This document shows positions 40,199 through 50,513 of a DNA stretch of 64,000 bases, one piece after another. The notes beneath the pieces were generated by a model. It searched no databases and was not told the DNA's origin. It worked only from the letters and a program-made list of their open reading frames with translations. This DNA is from Prostheceraeus crozeri (Eukaryota; Platyhelminthes; Polycladida; Euryleptidae). Numbering within the stretch: the first letter of the stretch is position 1; every line of letters starts with the position of its first letter. The position numbers were made by a program, and so were the translations under genes. The stretch lies in NCBI GenBank assembly GCA_907163375.1, contig CAJQUW010001859.1:868001-932000 (forward strand), written 5' to 3'.

Positions 40199-40610
40199 AT
40201 GGGGCTTCAGTGGATGATTTAACCATGTATACATTTTCATTTGGAAATAGTAGCACGCTTAGTCTAACTTGTAAATCTTAAAACATTTCATATGGACGAT
40301 GATGGTAGATGAAATAGTGTCAAATAAATTAAGATAGCTTACACTTCTGATACAGGGATAGCAATCGACTGCGATCCATGTGTAAAGAGCTTGTTAGACT
40401 ACGGATGGGCTTAAGTGGATGATTTAACCATGTATACTTTTTCATTTGGAAATAGTAGCACGCTTAGTCTAACTTGTAAATCTTAAAACATTTCATATGG
40501 ACGATGATGATAGATGAAATAGTGTCAAATAAAATTAAGATAGCTTACACTTCTGATACAGGGATAGCAATCGACTGCGATCCATGTGTAAAGAGCTTGT
40601 TAGACTACGG
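40199..40610 (+). repeat. 205-bp tandem duplication
   Basis: Two units of about 205 bp begin at GGGCTTCAGTGGATGATTT (about 40203) and GGGCTTAAGTGGATGATTT (about 40407). They are nearly identical and end in AAGAGCTTGTTAGACTACGG. No gene is supported here. Confidence 0.9.
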
Positions 40611-40950
40611 AAGAGAGAAGTGTGTTATGTTGCGTGTGGCGCGTGAGTGTCCTCCCATTTCATTCCATTCATCAATTCGTCTCATTGATAGAGACAGGTA
40701 GAACTCATGGTTCTCATAACGTATGCAATGGAAAGTTTTAGGCGACCTTCGACAGTTGGCTAAATGTCGCCCTGGCGCGAATGCATACTACGTTGAGACA
40801 GAGGCAATCACTTGCAAACATGACGCAGAGAGGTTTAACAAGATTGACCATTGCCGAATGTCCCTTGCGGTATACATAGCTACGGGTTTCACCGCCGCCC
40901 TTTACAGGAACGCCCGTCGAAAGGAAGTATTACACCGAACTTCATTTGCA

Positions 40951-41093
40951 ACGTTCAAGTTGACTGATAGCAGATTCAACTTAATGATAGTATTCGCCAG
41001 TCCGAAGACTGCCCAGGGCAAACCGCGAGGAGGTTCTATCATGTCTTGCCCCATGGTGGCCCTTAAGAGAGCCGATGGTTCGTTCTCGGGGGG
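40951..41093 (-). repeat. 145-bp upstream module, copy 1
   Basis: The first of three copies (others at 41461-41612 and 41951-42094) of a GC-richer unit containing GACTGCCCAGGGCAAACCGC and GTCTTGCCCC. Here no intact gene follows on the minus strand. Confidence 0.85.
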
Positions 41094-41104
41094 TGTGAAT
41101 TTGA

Positions 41105-41359
41105 CTATTGGCTGGAATAGTCAATGGGTATGACGGTTAGGTTGTCATAGACCCTATACCGCCGAGGTCGTACTGGTGCATCTGGCACCTTTCGGATGCG
41201 GGTGGTTTTAGGAGTCCACACCTCATCCGTCCAAACGATCCTCTTGATCTTCCCCTTCTTCTCATCCTCTTCATCCCACTCGTCGAGGATGACGAACTCG
41301 GGAATGGCGTTGTCTTCATCGATGAAGACGGGAATGTTGTCGGCAGATGTCGCTTCCAT
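41105..41359 (-). CDS. Small acidic protein with TATA promoter
   Basis: An 84-residue protein (MEATSADNIPVFIDEDNAIP, then FVILDEWDEEDEKKGKIKRI) with an acidic middle and a basic C-terminal half. A clear CTATATAA box on the minus strand at 41401-41408 stands about 45 bp before the ATG, and copy 2 of the 145-bp module lies just upstream. Function unknown. Confidence 0.5.
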   Translation of the reverse strand: MEATSADNIPVFIDEDNAIPEFVILDEWDEEDEKKGKIKRIVWTDEVWTPKTTRIRKVPDAPVRPRRYRVYDNLTVIPIDYSSQ

Positions 41360-41400
41360 CGTGACTTGAAATTGAATGAGAAGTGCTACAATCTTCTGGC

Positions 41401-41408
41401 TTATATAG
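41401..41408 (-). promoter_or_regulatory. TATA box of the 41105-41359 gene
   Basis: CTATATAA reads on the minus strand about 45 bp before the ATG, within AAAACCCTATATAAGCC. Spacing fits a short leader. Confidence 0.65.
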
Positions 41409-41460
41409 GGTTTTCAACAATGAATTGCTCAACAGCGAATCAGAATGCTTCAGGGATAGC

Positions 41461-41612
41461 AATCGACTGCATAATGTTCAAGTTGACTGATAGCAGATTC
41501 AACTTAATGATAGTATTCGCCAGTCCGAAGACTGCCCAGGGCAAACCGCGTGGAGGTTCTATCATGTCTTGCCCCATGGTGGCCCTTAAGAGAGCCGGTG
41601 GTTCGTTCTCGG
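41461..41612 (-). repeat. 145-bp upstream module, copy 2
   Basis: This copy lies just upstream of the TATA box at 41401. It shares GACTGCCCAGGGCAAACCGC and the following 100 bp with copies 1 and 3, and is preceded by the phrase GGGATAGCAATCGACTGC found also near 40361 and 40561. Confidence 0.88.
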
Positions 41613-41625
41613 GAGTAACGTCATC

Positions 41626-41892
41626 TTACACCCTACCAATTCTACTGAGAGAGTCTTTGACTCTCTCTTTGGTAGCACTGTCAACTTCCACACTAACTGG
41701 TACATGGCTAAAAAGTGGAATGTAGCGCCATTCCGTTGGATTGACAGCAGTTGCTGTCATCGGATTGCCAATCCGAGCAAGATTATTAAAAACTCTGTCT
41801 TGCTCCTCTAGCCTGACAAACTCCTCAAATAAATTTCGCGGCCTTAACTGCGGTCCGCGAGGAGAGCTGACTTGACTGTTCGGCGTCTGCAT
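41626..41892 (-). CDS. Small protein with TATA promoter
   Basis: An 88-residue protein (MQTPNSQVSSPRGPQLRPRN, then LFEEFVRLEEQDRVFNNLAR) with a charged helix and a C-terminal part SVEVDSATKERVKDSLSRI. A GTATATAAA box on the minus strand at 41924-41932 stands about 33 bp before the ATG, with module copy 3 upstream. Family unknown. Confidence 0.5.
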   Translation of the reverse strand: MQTPNSQVSSPRGPQLRPRNLFEEFVRLEEQDRVFNNLARIGNPMTATAVNPTEWRYIPLFSHVPVSVEVDSATKERVKDSLSRIGRV

Positions 41893-41923
41893 GATTGAAA
41901 TGAAATGAAATGAGAGGCAGTGG

Positions 41924-41932
41924 TTTATATAC
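41924..41932 (-). promoter_or_regulatory. TATA box of the 41626-41892 gene
   Basis: GTATATAAA on the minus strand, within GAGGGGTATATAAACC, directly before a short A/T-rich leader with repeated TTTCA. Confidence 0.65.
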
Positions 41933-41950
41933 CCCTCTAACGCGACGCAA

Positions 41951-42094
41951 CGTTCAAGTTGACTGATAGCAGATTCAACTTAATGATAGTATTCGCCAGT
42001 CCGAAGACTGCCCAGGGCAAACCGCGTGGAGGTTCTATCATGTCTTGCCCCTAGGTGGCCCTTAAGAGAGCCGATGGTTCGTTCTCGGGAGTGA
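41951..42094 (-). repeat. 145-bp upstream module, copy 3
   Basis: Nearly identical to copies 1 and 2, again placed upstream of a TATA box (41924) and a small minus-strand gene. Confidence 0.88.
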
Positions 42095-42189
42095 CGTGAT
42101 AGGGTGGTGAAGGCGGGCAAAGATCTGCAATGAAAATGATATGTATTAGAATAGGATATACTATCTTATTTACTTTTTCACTTACCAAG

Positions 42190-43272
42190 TTAGCCATCCT
42201 TTGGCAGTCTCGCGCGCTTCCGAATAGAAAATTTGTGCAGATGGCCGCGCATTCTCAGGCTGGCATGGAGACATTTTTTCGTTGGATGGCCGTTATAACA
42301 TAGGATGGACTCGTCCAGATTTTGATTGACGAGTACTTCGCCGGCCAAATGATTATCCCGAATAGGGATGTGAAACTCAAACAAACGATCCTCATTCACA
42401 CGTTCCCACTCATCCCTCATGCGCTCCAACTTCTCATACGCCTGCCTCTCATCACCCCGCCGAGCCACAGTCCTCTCCAACTCAACATTCCTCGCTCTCA
42501 ACACACTCATCTCCTTCATCATCTCCTCAAACTTCGCTTCTGCATCTCTCATTCTTCTCTCCGCAGCACTCGCCCTCTTCTCACACTCATCATTCTTCTC
42601 TTCCAACTCTCGCGTCTTATTCTTCAAATCAGTCACACTACGCCTCATTCTAATATTTTCATCCGCTACCTCCTTCGACTTCAGTTCCTTCTTTTTCAAC
42701 TCATCCAACTCCTTCACAACTTCATCCTTCACTTTCTTCAAACTCTCATACTTATTAACCAGCAAATCATGCGCCATCTGCTGCGAAACATGCCTCTTCT
42801 CTTCATCCTTCAACCACCTCGCCGACTGCACACGAATCCCACCACTCTTCACTTTTGGGGAAGATGAGCTCTTCGGGGGGTCGGTGATCACAATGTTTGA
42901 CACCTCCGACGACGAAGAGCTCAACTTCCTCACACGCTTCCTCACACGCTCCCTATCTAAATCCACATCATCCTCATCATCACTCTCAAGCACTCTCTTT
43001 CGCTCAATCTCAGCCTCCAACGACGCAACCGCTCTCGCCAACTCATCATTCTCAACAACATTCTCAACAACATTCTCAACAACATTCTCGACCTTACCCT
43101 CTCCCTCGATCGCCAACATTCGCTCCCTCTCTTCCACAATCAACTGCGTAAATCTCAAATCACTCACTAAACCACCACTACAGTCAGCATGCACTCTGTA
43201 GAAACGCGCCTCATCCTCATCACCCTTCAGCACTCTACACTTCACACACGCAACCCTATTCAAGATAATCAT
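42190..43272 (-). CDS. Coiled-coil protein with Cys/His ends
   Basis: The first in-frame ATG (MIILNRVACVKCRVLKGDED) is at 43272. The N-terminal 40 residues hold CVKC and a HADC pair. The middle 200 residues are a long coiled coil rich in E, K and R (KKVKDEVVKELDELKKKELK, for example), with a VENVVENVVEN repeat near residue 65. The C-terminus has CYNGHPTKKC and HASLRMRGHLHKF, another possible metal site. A TATA box (TTTATATATG, about 43977-43986) and a donor near 43930 with an acceptor at about 43322 suggest an intron before the coding start. Function unknown. Confidence 0.5.
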   Translation of the reverse strand: MIILNRVACVKCRVLKGDEDEARFYRVHADCSGGLVSDLRFTQLIVEERERMLAIEGEGKVENVVENVVENVVENDELARAVASLEAEIERKRVLESDDEDDVDLDRERVRKRVRKLSSSSSEVSNIVITDPPKSSSSPKVKSGGIRVQSARWLKDEEKRHVSQQMAHDLLVNKYESLKKVKDEVVKELDELKKKELKSKEVADENIRMRRSVTDLKNKTRELEEKNDECEKRASAAERRMRDAEAKFEEMMKEMSVLRARNVELERTVARRGDERQAYEKLERMRDEWERVNEDRLFEFHIPIRDNHLAGEVLVNQNLDESILCYNGHPTKKCLHASLRMRGHLHKFSIRKRARLPKDG

Positions 43273-43322
43273 GTGGCCGGTGCCCGCCTTCTTCACATGC
43301 GCCTTGGCGTCCGCCTGCGATT

Positions 43323-44156
43323 AATTCGCCCACATGAGCACATTTTGATGTGATATTTACGATTCTTATCGTTTGCCATGCCTGATTTATTGTTAACTGT
43401 AAGATAATGAAATTTGTATCAGTTTGGAATCATGTAGTACAGTCATATTCCTAAAGTATTACACTTAGTCAGGAATGATAGATTTGAGTGTAGTGAGTGG
43501 CACTCGATCCCGTCGACAGCCCGAAGGCCTTGTACTGATCACTAGGGAAGTGAGAGATCTTCCCCGATACCCGCTCTTTACAGCTGAAGACATCATTGTC
43601 ACTGCCCCGAAGTGGTAACAGGAACGCCGAGTCAAAGGTAGTGATCAGTAGCTGGGATCTAACCCCTCAAAGCTGCCTTAGACTGAGTTAAATTTCACAT
43701 CTGATAGCAGATTTGAACTCAGGATACTTGAAAACCTTAGTCTATATGTTAAAACTTTGAAAAAACTGAAAATTAAGAATTTTTAAAAAAATTCCGCATT
43801 TTACTACTCATACTACTTTTAAAAAATTTTATCAGTAGTAAAGACACTATCAAACTCTATCATACAAACTTTGAAGTAAGAAGATAGCTTGCCTACTTCA
43901 AAAGATAGAGTCCTTTGAAACGACCGTCGCTTACCTCGTCTTTCGATGAAGTGATCAGACTTACGTTGTCGGGGGTTTATATATGCTCGGAAGAAAACTT
44001 AAAATGGCTCTATCTCCGAAAGTATTCATCGTAGCGACATGCGATTTGTTGCAAACGATTAGTCTCATCATTCTCTATCATATGACACCTGAACCATTCT
44101 CATATGACCACGGGAAGTTGGTCCGTCAGCACATGTCCATGTAACATGCCACAAGT
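43323..44156. other. Non-coding stretch with candidate TATA box
   Basis: There is no supported gene. A CATATATAAAC box on the minus strand (about 43977-43987) could start the transcript of the coiled-coil gene. The part around 43500-43740 has a vaguely tRNA-like look that I could not substantiate. Confidence 0.35.
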
Positions 44157-44405
44157 GAAAAAATTCCTAAGTGTGAGAGCTCCAGTGTGGTGAAAATTTT
44201 GAAAAATTTAACTTCCGAATTTCGACCTGGGACCTTTACCAAAACATTTTTCATCAAATTTCACGGACACCCCTCCCCCCCTCGTTCAGAGGAATTTGAT
44301 GAAAAATGTTTTGGTGACGGTCCCAGGTCGAAATTCCACACTTTGGAAAATTTTCAAAATTTCACCCATACAAAGCCACTCTGACACTTAGGATTTTTTC
44401 AGGTG
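44157..44405. repeat. Large imperfect palindrome inside the right TIR region
   Basis: A copy of the TIR-internal unit in plus orientation (TTTCGACCTGGGACC near 44218) faces a copy in minus orientation (GGTCCCAGGTCGAAA near 44320) around a short centre near 44280. It would fold into a long hairpin. The left TIR has no such inverted copy. Confidence 0.85.
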
Positions 44406-44445
44406 AGCGAGCTCCGACCTAAAATCTTGTAACCGCTCTAACTTT

Positions 44446-45208
44446 TGAACGAAGACAGATATGAACAAGCCGTTTCTTTCACTGGATTTGTCTCACTCTT
44501 AGCTTTCAAACGAGCTATTGCACGACAAAATCCGTCCACTAGAAGCCAAGATTGAAGCTAGCTGTCCAGAGGGGGGGGGAGGTCAGTGAAATTTGATGAA
44601 AAATGTTTTGGTGACGGTCCCAGGTCGAAATTCCACACTTTGGAAAATTTTCAAAATTTCACCCATACAAAGCCACTCTGACACTTAGGATTTTTTCAGG
44701 TGAGCGAGCTCCGACCTAAAATCTTGTAACCGCTCTAACTTTTGAACGGCTGGTCCGATTGACTCGCAACAAAAAATGTCGTCGAGCAGTTTTTTCTCCT
44801 CTTTCAAACGAGTAGCCTTAAGACAAAATCCGTTCACTAGAACCAAAGTTAGAAGATTGCTGTCGGGGGGGGGGTCAGTGAAATTTGATGAAAAATGTTT
44901 TGGTGACGGTCCCAGGTCGAAATTCCACACTTTGGAAAATTTTCAAAATTTTACCCATACAAAGCCACTCTGACACTTAGGATTTTTTCAGGTGAGCTAC
45001 GACAGTCCACCCTCCCAACCTGGCCGGCACACCACGCCAACCTAGACACCACATCACCGCGCGCTATACGACGGTCGGCCAGAGGGGGGGGACGTCAGAA
45101 CCAAAGCACCACGGCGGCCGACCACGACACTCTGCCGTTCCAGAGGGGGGGGACGTCAGCGACGGCGGCCATCTTGCGCGGTCCAGAAGTGGAGTTTTAC
45201 TTACTACT
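44446..45208 (-). repeat. Right terminal inverted repeat of outer Polinton
   Basis: It is the reverse complement of 3008-3770 with about ten differences by eye. The last bases TTACTACT are followed by the target duplication AGTTTG (45209-45214). Confidence 0.92.
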
Positions 45209-45214
45209 AGTTTG

Positions 45215-46107
45215 CACAAGTGAATCTTGTATCTCACATGACTATTTGAAAAATCTAAAAAAAGCGAAAAATATATCATTTTGTTCGAAACATGTTTCAA
45301 ATCCAGCTTTATTTTTTAAACTTGCTCAGATTAAAGCAATGAAAGAAATCGCACAAACTGACTAAAGAAAAAGAAAGTCACTAAAACACAAAGTTACTGA
45401 GTTCCTTTCTCTCTTTCCTGTCCAGTTGCATGATTATGTCAGATTAATGATCAGTTTTTTGATAAATGATTGATATAGCTCTACTTCAGTATAAAAAGAC
45501 AATATATAGGTAAATTTAATTACAGGCCCAGTATTTTGTGTTATATGTTATAATATGCAAACGATAATTCATAATGCTATATTTGTTTACATACATATCT
45601 ACTGACAGCATAGATGTCCATTTGTGGAATGATGGATTCTTAGGTAGGCCTTGGGTAGGCCTAGCATTTTCCAATAAAAGTGAAGGATTAATTTGCATGA
45701 ATGGGTAGAAATTTTATCGTTGTAGTAGGTTAGAGGCATTATTGTAAATCATTGTATATCATTATTAAAGTTTATATTGATATCATACGGCAACATTTCA
45801 GGTCATAAATCTCATTGGTGATTGCAATTAATGATGCCAAAATGGTTGGACACACTGAAAATTGCACAGATGTGTATGAAGTCTGGATGTTTTTACTTTA
45901 CAAAAATATAGCCAAAAGCAACGATTTAGTGAAGGAAATAGCACAATATACCCTACATTGCATTCAAGTGTCAATCACTGCATTATGTGGCGACTGCAGC
46001 ATCAAAAATCACGTCAAAAATCAATAGAAAGACATCTGACGATATGCGCGGCAGTGTTCTCGTATAATGCCTGTAATATTGATAAATTTTGCTTTTTTTG
46101 CAAGTGC
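45215..46107. other. Intergenic host DNA, nothing recognised
   Basis: AT-rich sequence with short frames only. It is the right host flank of the outer Polinton. Confidence 0.5.
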
Positions 46108-46115
46108 AATGTAAA

Positions 46116-48391
46116 CAGGGTTTCAGAGCCGGAGCCGTCCGCAGTCGTGGTAGCCGGTCGGAGCCGACAGGAAATACCACGGCTCCGGCTTCAGACTTTA
46201 TACTAAGAATTCAGTCACTTTTCGAGATAAAGTGATATTTGATAGTGTAGCTGAAACCATAGAGTAGGGATATGTAGGTAGAGTGTCGACTCAGAAAAGT
46301 ATCTGTATACAGTGAAAATTTTTATATCAAAACATTCAGTTTTTTGAGGAGATAACGTTCCCGTGGTCCGAAAATTATTTGAGCAGTTTTGAAAAAAGTC
46401 AAAATTTGCCAATTTATATACTACCGAGATGACTCTCCTATATAAGTAGTATGAAACAAGTTGGATATCAATAGGAATGAATATTTGCTAATAGCCATCC
46501 TAACTAAACGGAAATCAAGATGATTATCAAGTGAATTTCATGATCCGTGTTATAATGAAAGTCCTCATGAAAAAATCTACATCTTATTGTGCTTTCTTGG
46601 CTGATATTTCAAGTTTTTAATTCAATTTTCACCGGCATGATTTCATGATTCCGGATGAATTCATGTTTCATTTCTAGAATCTGGATAGTGATGTGGACCT
46701 ATATTTGCATCTTTCAAAGATAATTTAAATCATTGTCTTTGATTCTGTTATTTTGCTCTGCCAGTGGCAGGTTGCCTGTGATATGATCACGCTTAAGAAA
46801 ATACTCTTGAGGTTGAGCATGAAAGTACTAGGAACCTATCGAATTGCTAATTTAGCAAACATTAAATCTCCAAGGCTGTCATGAGAATCTGTGAAATCTG
46901 TGAAATACCATCATTTCTTCTGCATGACAATCATGATCTCTCAATTCCGCTATAATTTCTGCAAAACTGCAAAAAATTTGCATATCTCACATTTGGTGAC
47001 AATACCACCTGCATCTCCCTTGAGTTCATTTAATAAAATGGAAAGTATATACACATTGGGAATTTAATAAATGCGGAGTTACTACTCTACCTAATATACC
47101 TACTCTATGACTGAAACGAATACAAGTGTGTCATCATTGTAGGTTATTGTTGTAGACCTCTCAGAACCTGCTGTCCTTCATCTCCTTTGAATGCACAGCC
47201 CACTGCGAATCATCTATTTGGATTTTAATGGAGATCGCAGACTTCCTTCAGATTATGTTCCATTCGAAAACAGGCACATGCATTCTCTCCACAAATTTAA
47301 TACACTTATTGATTCTTGATTATTATTCATTTAAAAATGTATGGTCATTTTATAGGTGTCTCATTCACAATAAAATACCTAATGAAGTATTAAAATGCTT
47401 CTGAAGAAGTATTTTTGATATAAAAAGAATTTTAGTTCAATGTGGAAATATGTTTCACTTGATTGATGAATATTAGAGCCCTGACAGCTAAGTGGTTGAA
47501 TCATCTCGTCCAAACGGCAACACAGCTGTTTCTGCAGGGAACGAGGCTGAAAATGAGACTTTCAGAGAATGCAGTGCACCCTATCCATATCTGCTACGCA
47601 TGTGTGCGTCTGCAGAGCTCTACCCGGTTCATGTTCGTATCAGACACGATCAATAAAAAGTGAGCGTACATGTCATACACCGTGCGGATTGAAGCTTTTG
47701 AAGAGCCTTCCACTGACCAAAATACCTCGATGTGTCTGATTGAAATACTTCTTCTTTATCAATGTTGCCTCACTATGGAAGAATGAAATATTTGTTCTCG
47801 CCTCTGATCAGGCGCTAAGAGCGGCAGTGGTAGGGACTAAATCAGAGACTTGCATCATTCCCATATACATGCAAGTAGATTAAATTTTCATGGCTCCCTC
47901 GATGCGACTCATGCTTGTGCTTAGCCTCCAATCAGTGATATGTACGAAAATGTATTGGAAGACCAAATAAGTTTCAGCTAACTTAATCAGGATGCTGTGT
48001 TTTACGACAAAACAACGATTTGATGGATCTAGATGTGTTTAGCTTTAGTTTAGCTTCTAAGACAGTATGAACTGCATGACTTAGAGAAGGCTCTACACGT
48101 TGTTTTCTCACTCAGTCTCAGAAAACACAGACAAATGTCACTTTGCCGAAAACCTCAGTCTGCTCCCATTGGATATATACGTATCTGCTTCCTGTGATCT
48201 TGTCTGACAAGAAGAGGTACCAGGTAGACCTTGACAATCGTGCAGTTTCGCAGTAGCCATTCGGGTGTGCATCATTCTGTGAAGTCTCCTGTTCGGCTTC
48301 GTATTGGGGGTCAGACTATATGTCGAAGGGTCTTGGGTCGGAGCCGGAGCCGGAGCCGTGGTAGCTGGACCACGGTTCCGAAACCTTGCAG
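46116..48391. mobile_element. hAT-like non-autonomous DNA transposon (2.3 kb)
   Basis: A perfect 8-bp duplication AATGTAAA stands at 46108-46115 and 48392-48399. The left end reads CAGGGTTTCAGAGCCGGAGC. The right end, reversed, reads CTGCAAGGTTTCGGAACC and then GGCTCCGGCTCC-type sequence. An 8-bp duplication and CAGGG-like ends are typical of hAT elements. No transposase frame is visible inside, so it needs help from elsewhere. A 200-bp dispersed repeat lies within it. Confidence 0.7.
46257..46455 (+). repeat. 200-bp dispersed repeat, copy A
   Basis: It matches 59600-59799 at about 90 percent identity, from CCATAGAGTAGGGATAT to CTATATAAGTAGTATGAA. It contains AACGTTCCCGTGGTCC and ACTACCGAGATGAC in both copies. 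Possibly a SINE or MITE; no tRNA-like promoter boxes were found. Confidence 0.85.
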
Positions 48392-48400
48392 AATGTAAAA

Positions 48401-48591
48401 AGAAAAATTAGATATTTAGTTGCATCCTCAGTTGAAAAATTGAAACAGACCTGAATAGCTGCCATTTCATTCAATATCAGGAATCATCAGCAGGCCTAGT
48501 TCACTGGATTCCTGGTATTGAATGAAATGGCAGTTACTCAGGTCTGTTCTCATTTTCAGCTGAGGATGCAGCTCAATATCTAATTATTCTA
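48401..48591. repeat. Long imperfect inverted repeat (about 75-bp arms)
   Basis: The left arm includes TGAATAGCTGCCATTTCATT and the right arm AATGAAATGGCAGTTACTCA, with the outer parts TTAGATATTT and AATATCTAA. It lies directly against the right target duplication of the hAT-like element and may be a foldback MITE. Confidence 0.8.
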
Positions 48592-48599
48592 ATTGCAAG

Positions 48600-49690
48600 A
48601 AAGAACATATTGAGTCTCGGAAAGATCAAAGAAGGATAAAGAGAATGTTTGAGGAAATGGTGAGTGAACTAAAGGTGAGTTTGAAAGACTTGAAAACTAT
48701 GGACCCTGGGATGTGAGAAAGCTGCGAAATAAAATATGAATTTTTCTAAGAAACTAACATTTTTCTGAGGAATAGCATCTTAAACCACAACTATTTTTTA
48801 TTTGCACAGATTGCCACATAATGACTTCGAAAGACCAGTGAAGTTTTGTTTTGATTTTCAAGTTAATGCGGTGGAAGCGTAAGCAAATGTGATATGCGTC
48901 GAAATTAGGGACATACGCTGAAGTAACAGTTATTTTCATACTCAATGACTTAGTATGTCATAACTACTAAACATCACACTTATACTACAGACTGAGGTGA
49001 AGTATTGAGATACGTTAGGTAATATGGCACCAGTTGGATTGAAAAATGTCATCTGTAAAAAAAAATCCACATGAAACTCAAATGACTATAAAGACTACTA
49101 ACAGGGACATCTATGATTTTTTATATTAATCATATTATATTTTATATTAATCACAGATGTCCCTCATACTTAGCGATAATTCGCCGCATTTAGGTCAATC
49201 TACTTAATCTTCCTTGGGTGATGCATTATAAGCATGTCCCCTCTAGCAACTGCGGATAGACAGCGGGATTATTCATCAGTTTGTATGAATAAATCTTTTA
49301 CCGCACTGCAATACTTGAAAATTGCATTTCATATGTATCATATTTTGAATGTATGTAAAATTTACAACCTAGCACCTTAACGGAGATTCGCATTAATGAC
49401 ATAAATAGAGTCCAATGGATGTGGCTAACTGAAGGATTATAAGAGTATTATTATTGCTCAACATGATGTCACACTTTCAGACCTGATCAAAAGTGCTAAC
49501 AACAAGCGATTTCAAGGATGGGGTCATCTCCTTTTGCCGATTGCCAATTCTGTAATTCATCAATTTATTCACGAAATATTGACAAGCCTTTATGATACAC
49601 ATGACCTCGCTTATCCTGACACAATTTATTGGCTGGGCTTCGTTATTTTGCATACTATATGTTGACATGATGGATAAGCGACACGAGACA
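48600..49690. other. Intergenic with one small hairpin
   Basis: No gene is supported. At 49103-49164 AGGGACATCT and AGATGTCCCT enclose an AT-rich centre with TATTAATCA twice, giving a small perfect-ended hairpin. Confidence 0.5.
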
Positions 49691-49700
49691 GTGGTAAAGG

Positions 49701-49982
49701 CTTTCCGCTGAGTGGGTGTCCGGTAAGTGGGCCTTCCGCTGAGTGGGTTTCCGGTAAGTTGGCTTTCCGCTGAGTAGGTGTCCGGTAAGTGGGTTTTCCG
49801 CTGAGTGGGTGTCCGGTAAGTGGGCTTTCCGGTGGTTTTCAGGTAAGTGAGTTTTCCGCTGGGTGGGTGTCCGGTAAGTGAGTTTTCCGCTGAGTGGGTG
49901 TCCGGTAAGTGGGCTTTCCGGTGGTTTTCAGGTAAGTGAGTTTTCCGCTGGGTGGGTTTCCGGTAAGTGGGTTTTCCGCTCC
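49701..49982 (+). repeat. 31-bp minisatellite
   Basis: About nine units of roughly 31 bp with the core CCGCTGAGTGGGTGTCCGGT and the link AAGTGGGCTTT. Some units have a shortened CCGGTGGTTTTCAGGTAAGT variant, and these alternate in a higher-order pattern. It ends at the short TA repeat beside the PLE. Confidence 0.92.
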
Positions 49983-50007
49983 ACTCTGCATATATATATA
50001 TACATAT

Positions 50008-50513
50008 AAGGAAAAATATAAAAGCAAAAATGGCAAGTAATATAAATGAAATCAGACACGCGAATATCAGAAAAAAACTTGCAAATTTATCGCCCGACCG
50101 GTTTCACTTGGTCACCCAAGCATTTCAAGGGCATTCATTTAATGAAGAAATATCATATTTACATGCATTTCACAAAATTAAATCAAAGAGATCATGCATT
50201 GAAATGAAATATCAATAATTATGAAAGAATGCAATGAAAGAAGCAGAGAATTAACATGTCTATGTACATATCAAACACGATTTAGTGATGGTCTAATTAT
50301 ATTGATGCATAGCTTTTCTTTGCCTTCCCTATATGAACGATCACAATTGGTGGGGAGTTTCAATATCGGAATGATGTTAAATGGAGGATCCATGTCTTTA
50401 GCACATGAATGAATATGATGACTGACATTAAGAACTCGATATTTGTCATCTTTCACTTGCTGTCGGTGGACTCGAGTTCTTGCTCTCAGGGAAGTCCCTG
50501 TCTGTCCCACGTA
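50008..50513 (-). repeat. Pseudo-LTR copy 1 of PLE
   Basis: It contains the end of the GIY-YIG coding sequence and the 3' region, and is over 99 percent identical to 53713-54217. It shares the hammerhead-like motif. Confidence 0.92.
50092..50132 (-). ncRNA. Hammerhead-ribozyme-like motif, copy 1
   Basis: On the minus strand GCCC and GGGC form helix I. A hairpin CTTGGGTGACCAAG forms helix II with a GTGA loop. TGAAAC then precedes the palindromic helix III ACCGGT, and C17 follows. The seven-base core before helix II keeps U4-G5-A6 but departs from the consensus at three positions. Hammerheads with very short helix III are established in PLEs. Activity is doubtful. Confidence 0.5.

Larger units (their letters stand above)
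3008..45208. mobile_element. Outer Polinton/Maverick element (about 42 kb including nested insertions)
   Basis: The element is bounded by inverted repeats starting AGTAGTAAGTAAAACTCC and by a perfect 6-bp target duplication AGTTTG (3002-3007 and 45209-45214). A 6-bp duplication and AGT ends are the Polinton signature. It carries the hallmark genes of the class: protein-primed polymerase B, RVE integrase, A32-like ATPase, adenain-like protease, double jelly-roll capsid protein and penton-like proteins. Without the inner Polinton and the PLE insert it would be about 23 kb, within the usual range. The TIR copies differ at only roughly 1-2 percent of sites, so it is a fairly young insertion. It is broken in about five or six places, two of them being insertions into the polymerase gene, while most left-arm genes look whole. 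Confidence 0.93.

Noticed and set aside
40723-41133. Plus-strand frame of 136 residues
   Set aside because: It runs through copy 1 of a repeated upstream module, and the same peptide appears at the other module copies. It is non-coding repeat read by chance.
42322-43201. Long plus-strand open frames opposite the coiled-coil gene
   Set aside because: They are the antisense of a K/E/R-rich coiled coil and read as S/T/L/F-rich nonsense. The minus strand has the start signals and Cys/His motifs.
43500-43740. Possible tRNA or tRNA-derived SINE
   Set aside because: A GAGTTCAAATCTG stretch looks like a B box, but no matching A box, cloverleaf or repeat copy was found.
3008-45208. Bacterial or phage origin of the gene block
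   Set aside because: The gene set, GT-AG introns, TATA and AATAAA signals and the 6-bp target duplication all fit a eukaryotic Polinton.
44187-45365. Short frames in the right TIR
   Set aside because: They lie in inverted-repeat sequence with G runs and repeat the same peptide in each unit. No support for coding.
49701-49982. CRISPR-like array (regular 31-bp repeats)
   Set aside because: There are no unique spacers; the units are directly tandem and the context is animal DNA. It is a minisatellite.
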